Shown here in pieces: positions 4,954 through 5,449 of a DNA stretch of 5,449 bases (the stretch's first letter is position 1; each line of letters opens with the position of its first letter). The translations under genes and the position numbers were made by a program. The notes beneath the pieces are model-generated. The model worked only from the letters and a program-made list of their open reading frames with translations. It had not been told where the DNA came from and searched no databases. The DNA comes from Allosphingosinicella sp. Lineage in GTDB: Bacteria; Pseudomonadota; Alphaproteobacteria; Sphingomonadales; Sphingomonadaceae. The stretch spans positions 1-5,449 of the forward strand of contig JASLBD010000443.1 of the NCBI GenBank assembly GCA_030146745.1, written 5' to 3'.

Positions 4954-5449
4954 TTATTCCTTGCCTTTGTTTTTGAGGGCTTCGCCGAGGATGTCGCCGA
5001 GGCTCGCGCCGGAATCCGACGAGCCGTACTGGGCGACGGCCTGCTTCTCCTCGGAGATCTGGAGCGCCTTGATCGAGAAGTTGGGCTTCTTCGAGCGGTC
5101 GAAGCCGATCACCATCGCGTCGAACTTCTGGCCGACCTGGAAGCGCTCGGGCCGCTGCTCGTCGCGGTCCCGGCCGAGATCGGTGCGCTTGATGAAGCCG
5201 GTCGCCCCGTCGTCGCCGACCTGGACCTCGAGCCCGCCGTCGCGGACCTCGAGCACGGTCACCGTCACCGTCTCGTTCTTGTTGACTCCGCCGCCCGCGG
5301 CCGAGGTGCCGCCCTTGGCGACCCCGCCGCGCTCGAGCTGCTTCATGCCGAGGCTGATCCGCTCCTTCTCGACGTCGACGTCGAGGACGACGGCCTTCAC
5401 CATCTCGCCCTTGCGGTGAAGGTTCAAGGCCTCCTCGCCGGTCACGCCC
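4954..5449 (-). CDS. rpsA: 30S ribosomal protein S1, C-terminal part (5' end outside the window)
   Basis: The frame is open to the window edge and gives the last 164 or so residues of ribosomal protein S1, which binds mRNA on the 30S subunit and helps unfold and dock messages during initiation. Counting from the first full codons at the edge, the start of the fragment is the end of one S1 (OB-fold) repeat, 'KAVVLDVDVEKERISLGMKQLE', then a Gly/Ala-rich linker, then the last S1 repeat from about residue 56 to 128: 'VTVTVLEVRDGGLEVQV', 'GFIKRTDLGRDR', 'GQKFDAMVIGFDRSKKPNFSIKAL'. The tail 'SGASLGDILGEAL' is typical of alphaproteobacterial S1 ends. The GTG at 5443-5445 is an internal valine codon, not a start. 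Stop is TAA. A strong hairpin follows, and ihfB lies downstream in the same direction, the usual alphaproteobacterial arrangement. Confidence 0.96.
   Translation of the reverse strand, partial: GVTGEEALNLHRKGEMVKAVVLDVDVEKERISLGMKQLERGGVAKGGTSAAGGGVNKNETVTVTVLEVRDGGLEVQVGDDGATGFIKRTDLGRDRDEQRPERFQVGQKFDAMVIGFDRSKKPNFSIKALQISEEKQAVAQYGSSDSGASLGDILGEALKNKGKE

Noticed and set aside
1..5449. CRISPR array, insertion sequence, toxin-antitoxin or phage genes
   Set aside because: No regularly spaced direct repeats, transposase, integrase or paired small toxin-antitoxin frames are visible on either strand.

Overview
The window looks like chromosomal DNA from a high-GC alphaproteobacterium, most likely in or near the Sphingomonadales. 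This rests on the rpsA-ihfB order at the right edge, the alphaproteobacterial character of both proteins, and the palindromic interspersed repeats whose translated arms read like 'FARND' and 'MLKRVQ', which are common in sphingomonad genomes. No database search was possible, so the taxonomic call is an inference from recognised sequence.

Layout from left to right. A small four-helix membrane protein (+, 44-460) converges on a DUF4112 membrane protein (-, 485-922). Upstream of the DUF4112 gene lies an imperfect palindromic repeat (938-1019), then a lipoprotein of the family 5 (peptide/nickel type) ABC solute-binding proteins (-, 1024-2475) with no permease or ATPase genes beside it. A divergent spacer holding degenerate repeat ends (about 2504-2660) separates it from a single-domain PilZ protein (+, 2726-3037). 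Next is a broken TIR-domain gene (+, 3181-3730) carrying one frameshift and a larger internal loss. It ends three bases from the encoded CCA end of an intact tRNA-Leu(UAA) on the opposite strand (3733-3819).

After about 650 bases with no convincing gene but several hairpins (3820-4471) come ihfB (-, 4472-4750) and the 3' part of rpsA (-, 4954 to the window edge). The two are transcribed in the same direction, with a GC-rich hairpin just after rpsA and another in the ihfB leader.

The right third is conserved core translation and nucleoid machinery. The left and middle parts are a loose set of single genes (membrane proteins, an orphan binding protein, a c-di-GMP type receptor, a dead TIR gene) with no evident shared pathway. 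I see no intact novel system. The most interesting items are the decayed TIR gene against the tRNA, the hairpin-rich gene-free stretch, and the ihfB leader hairpin.
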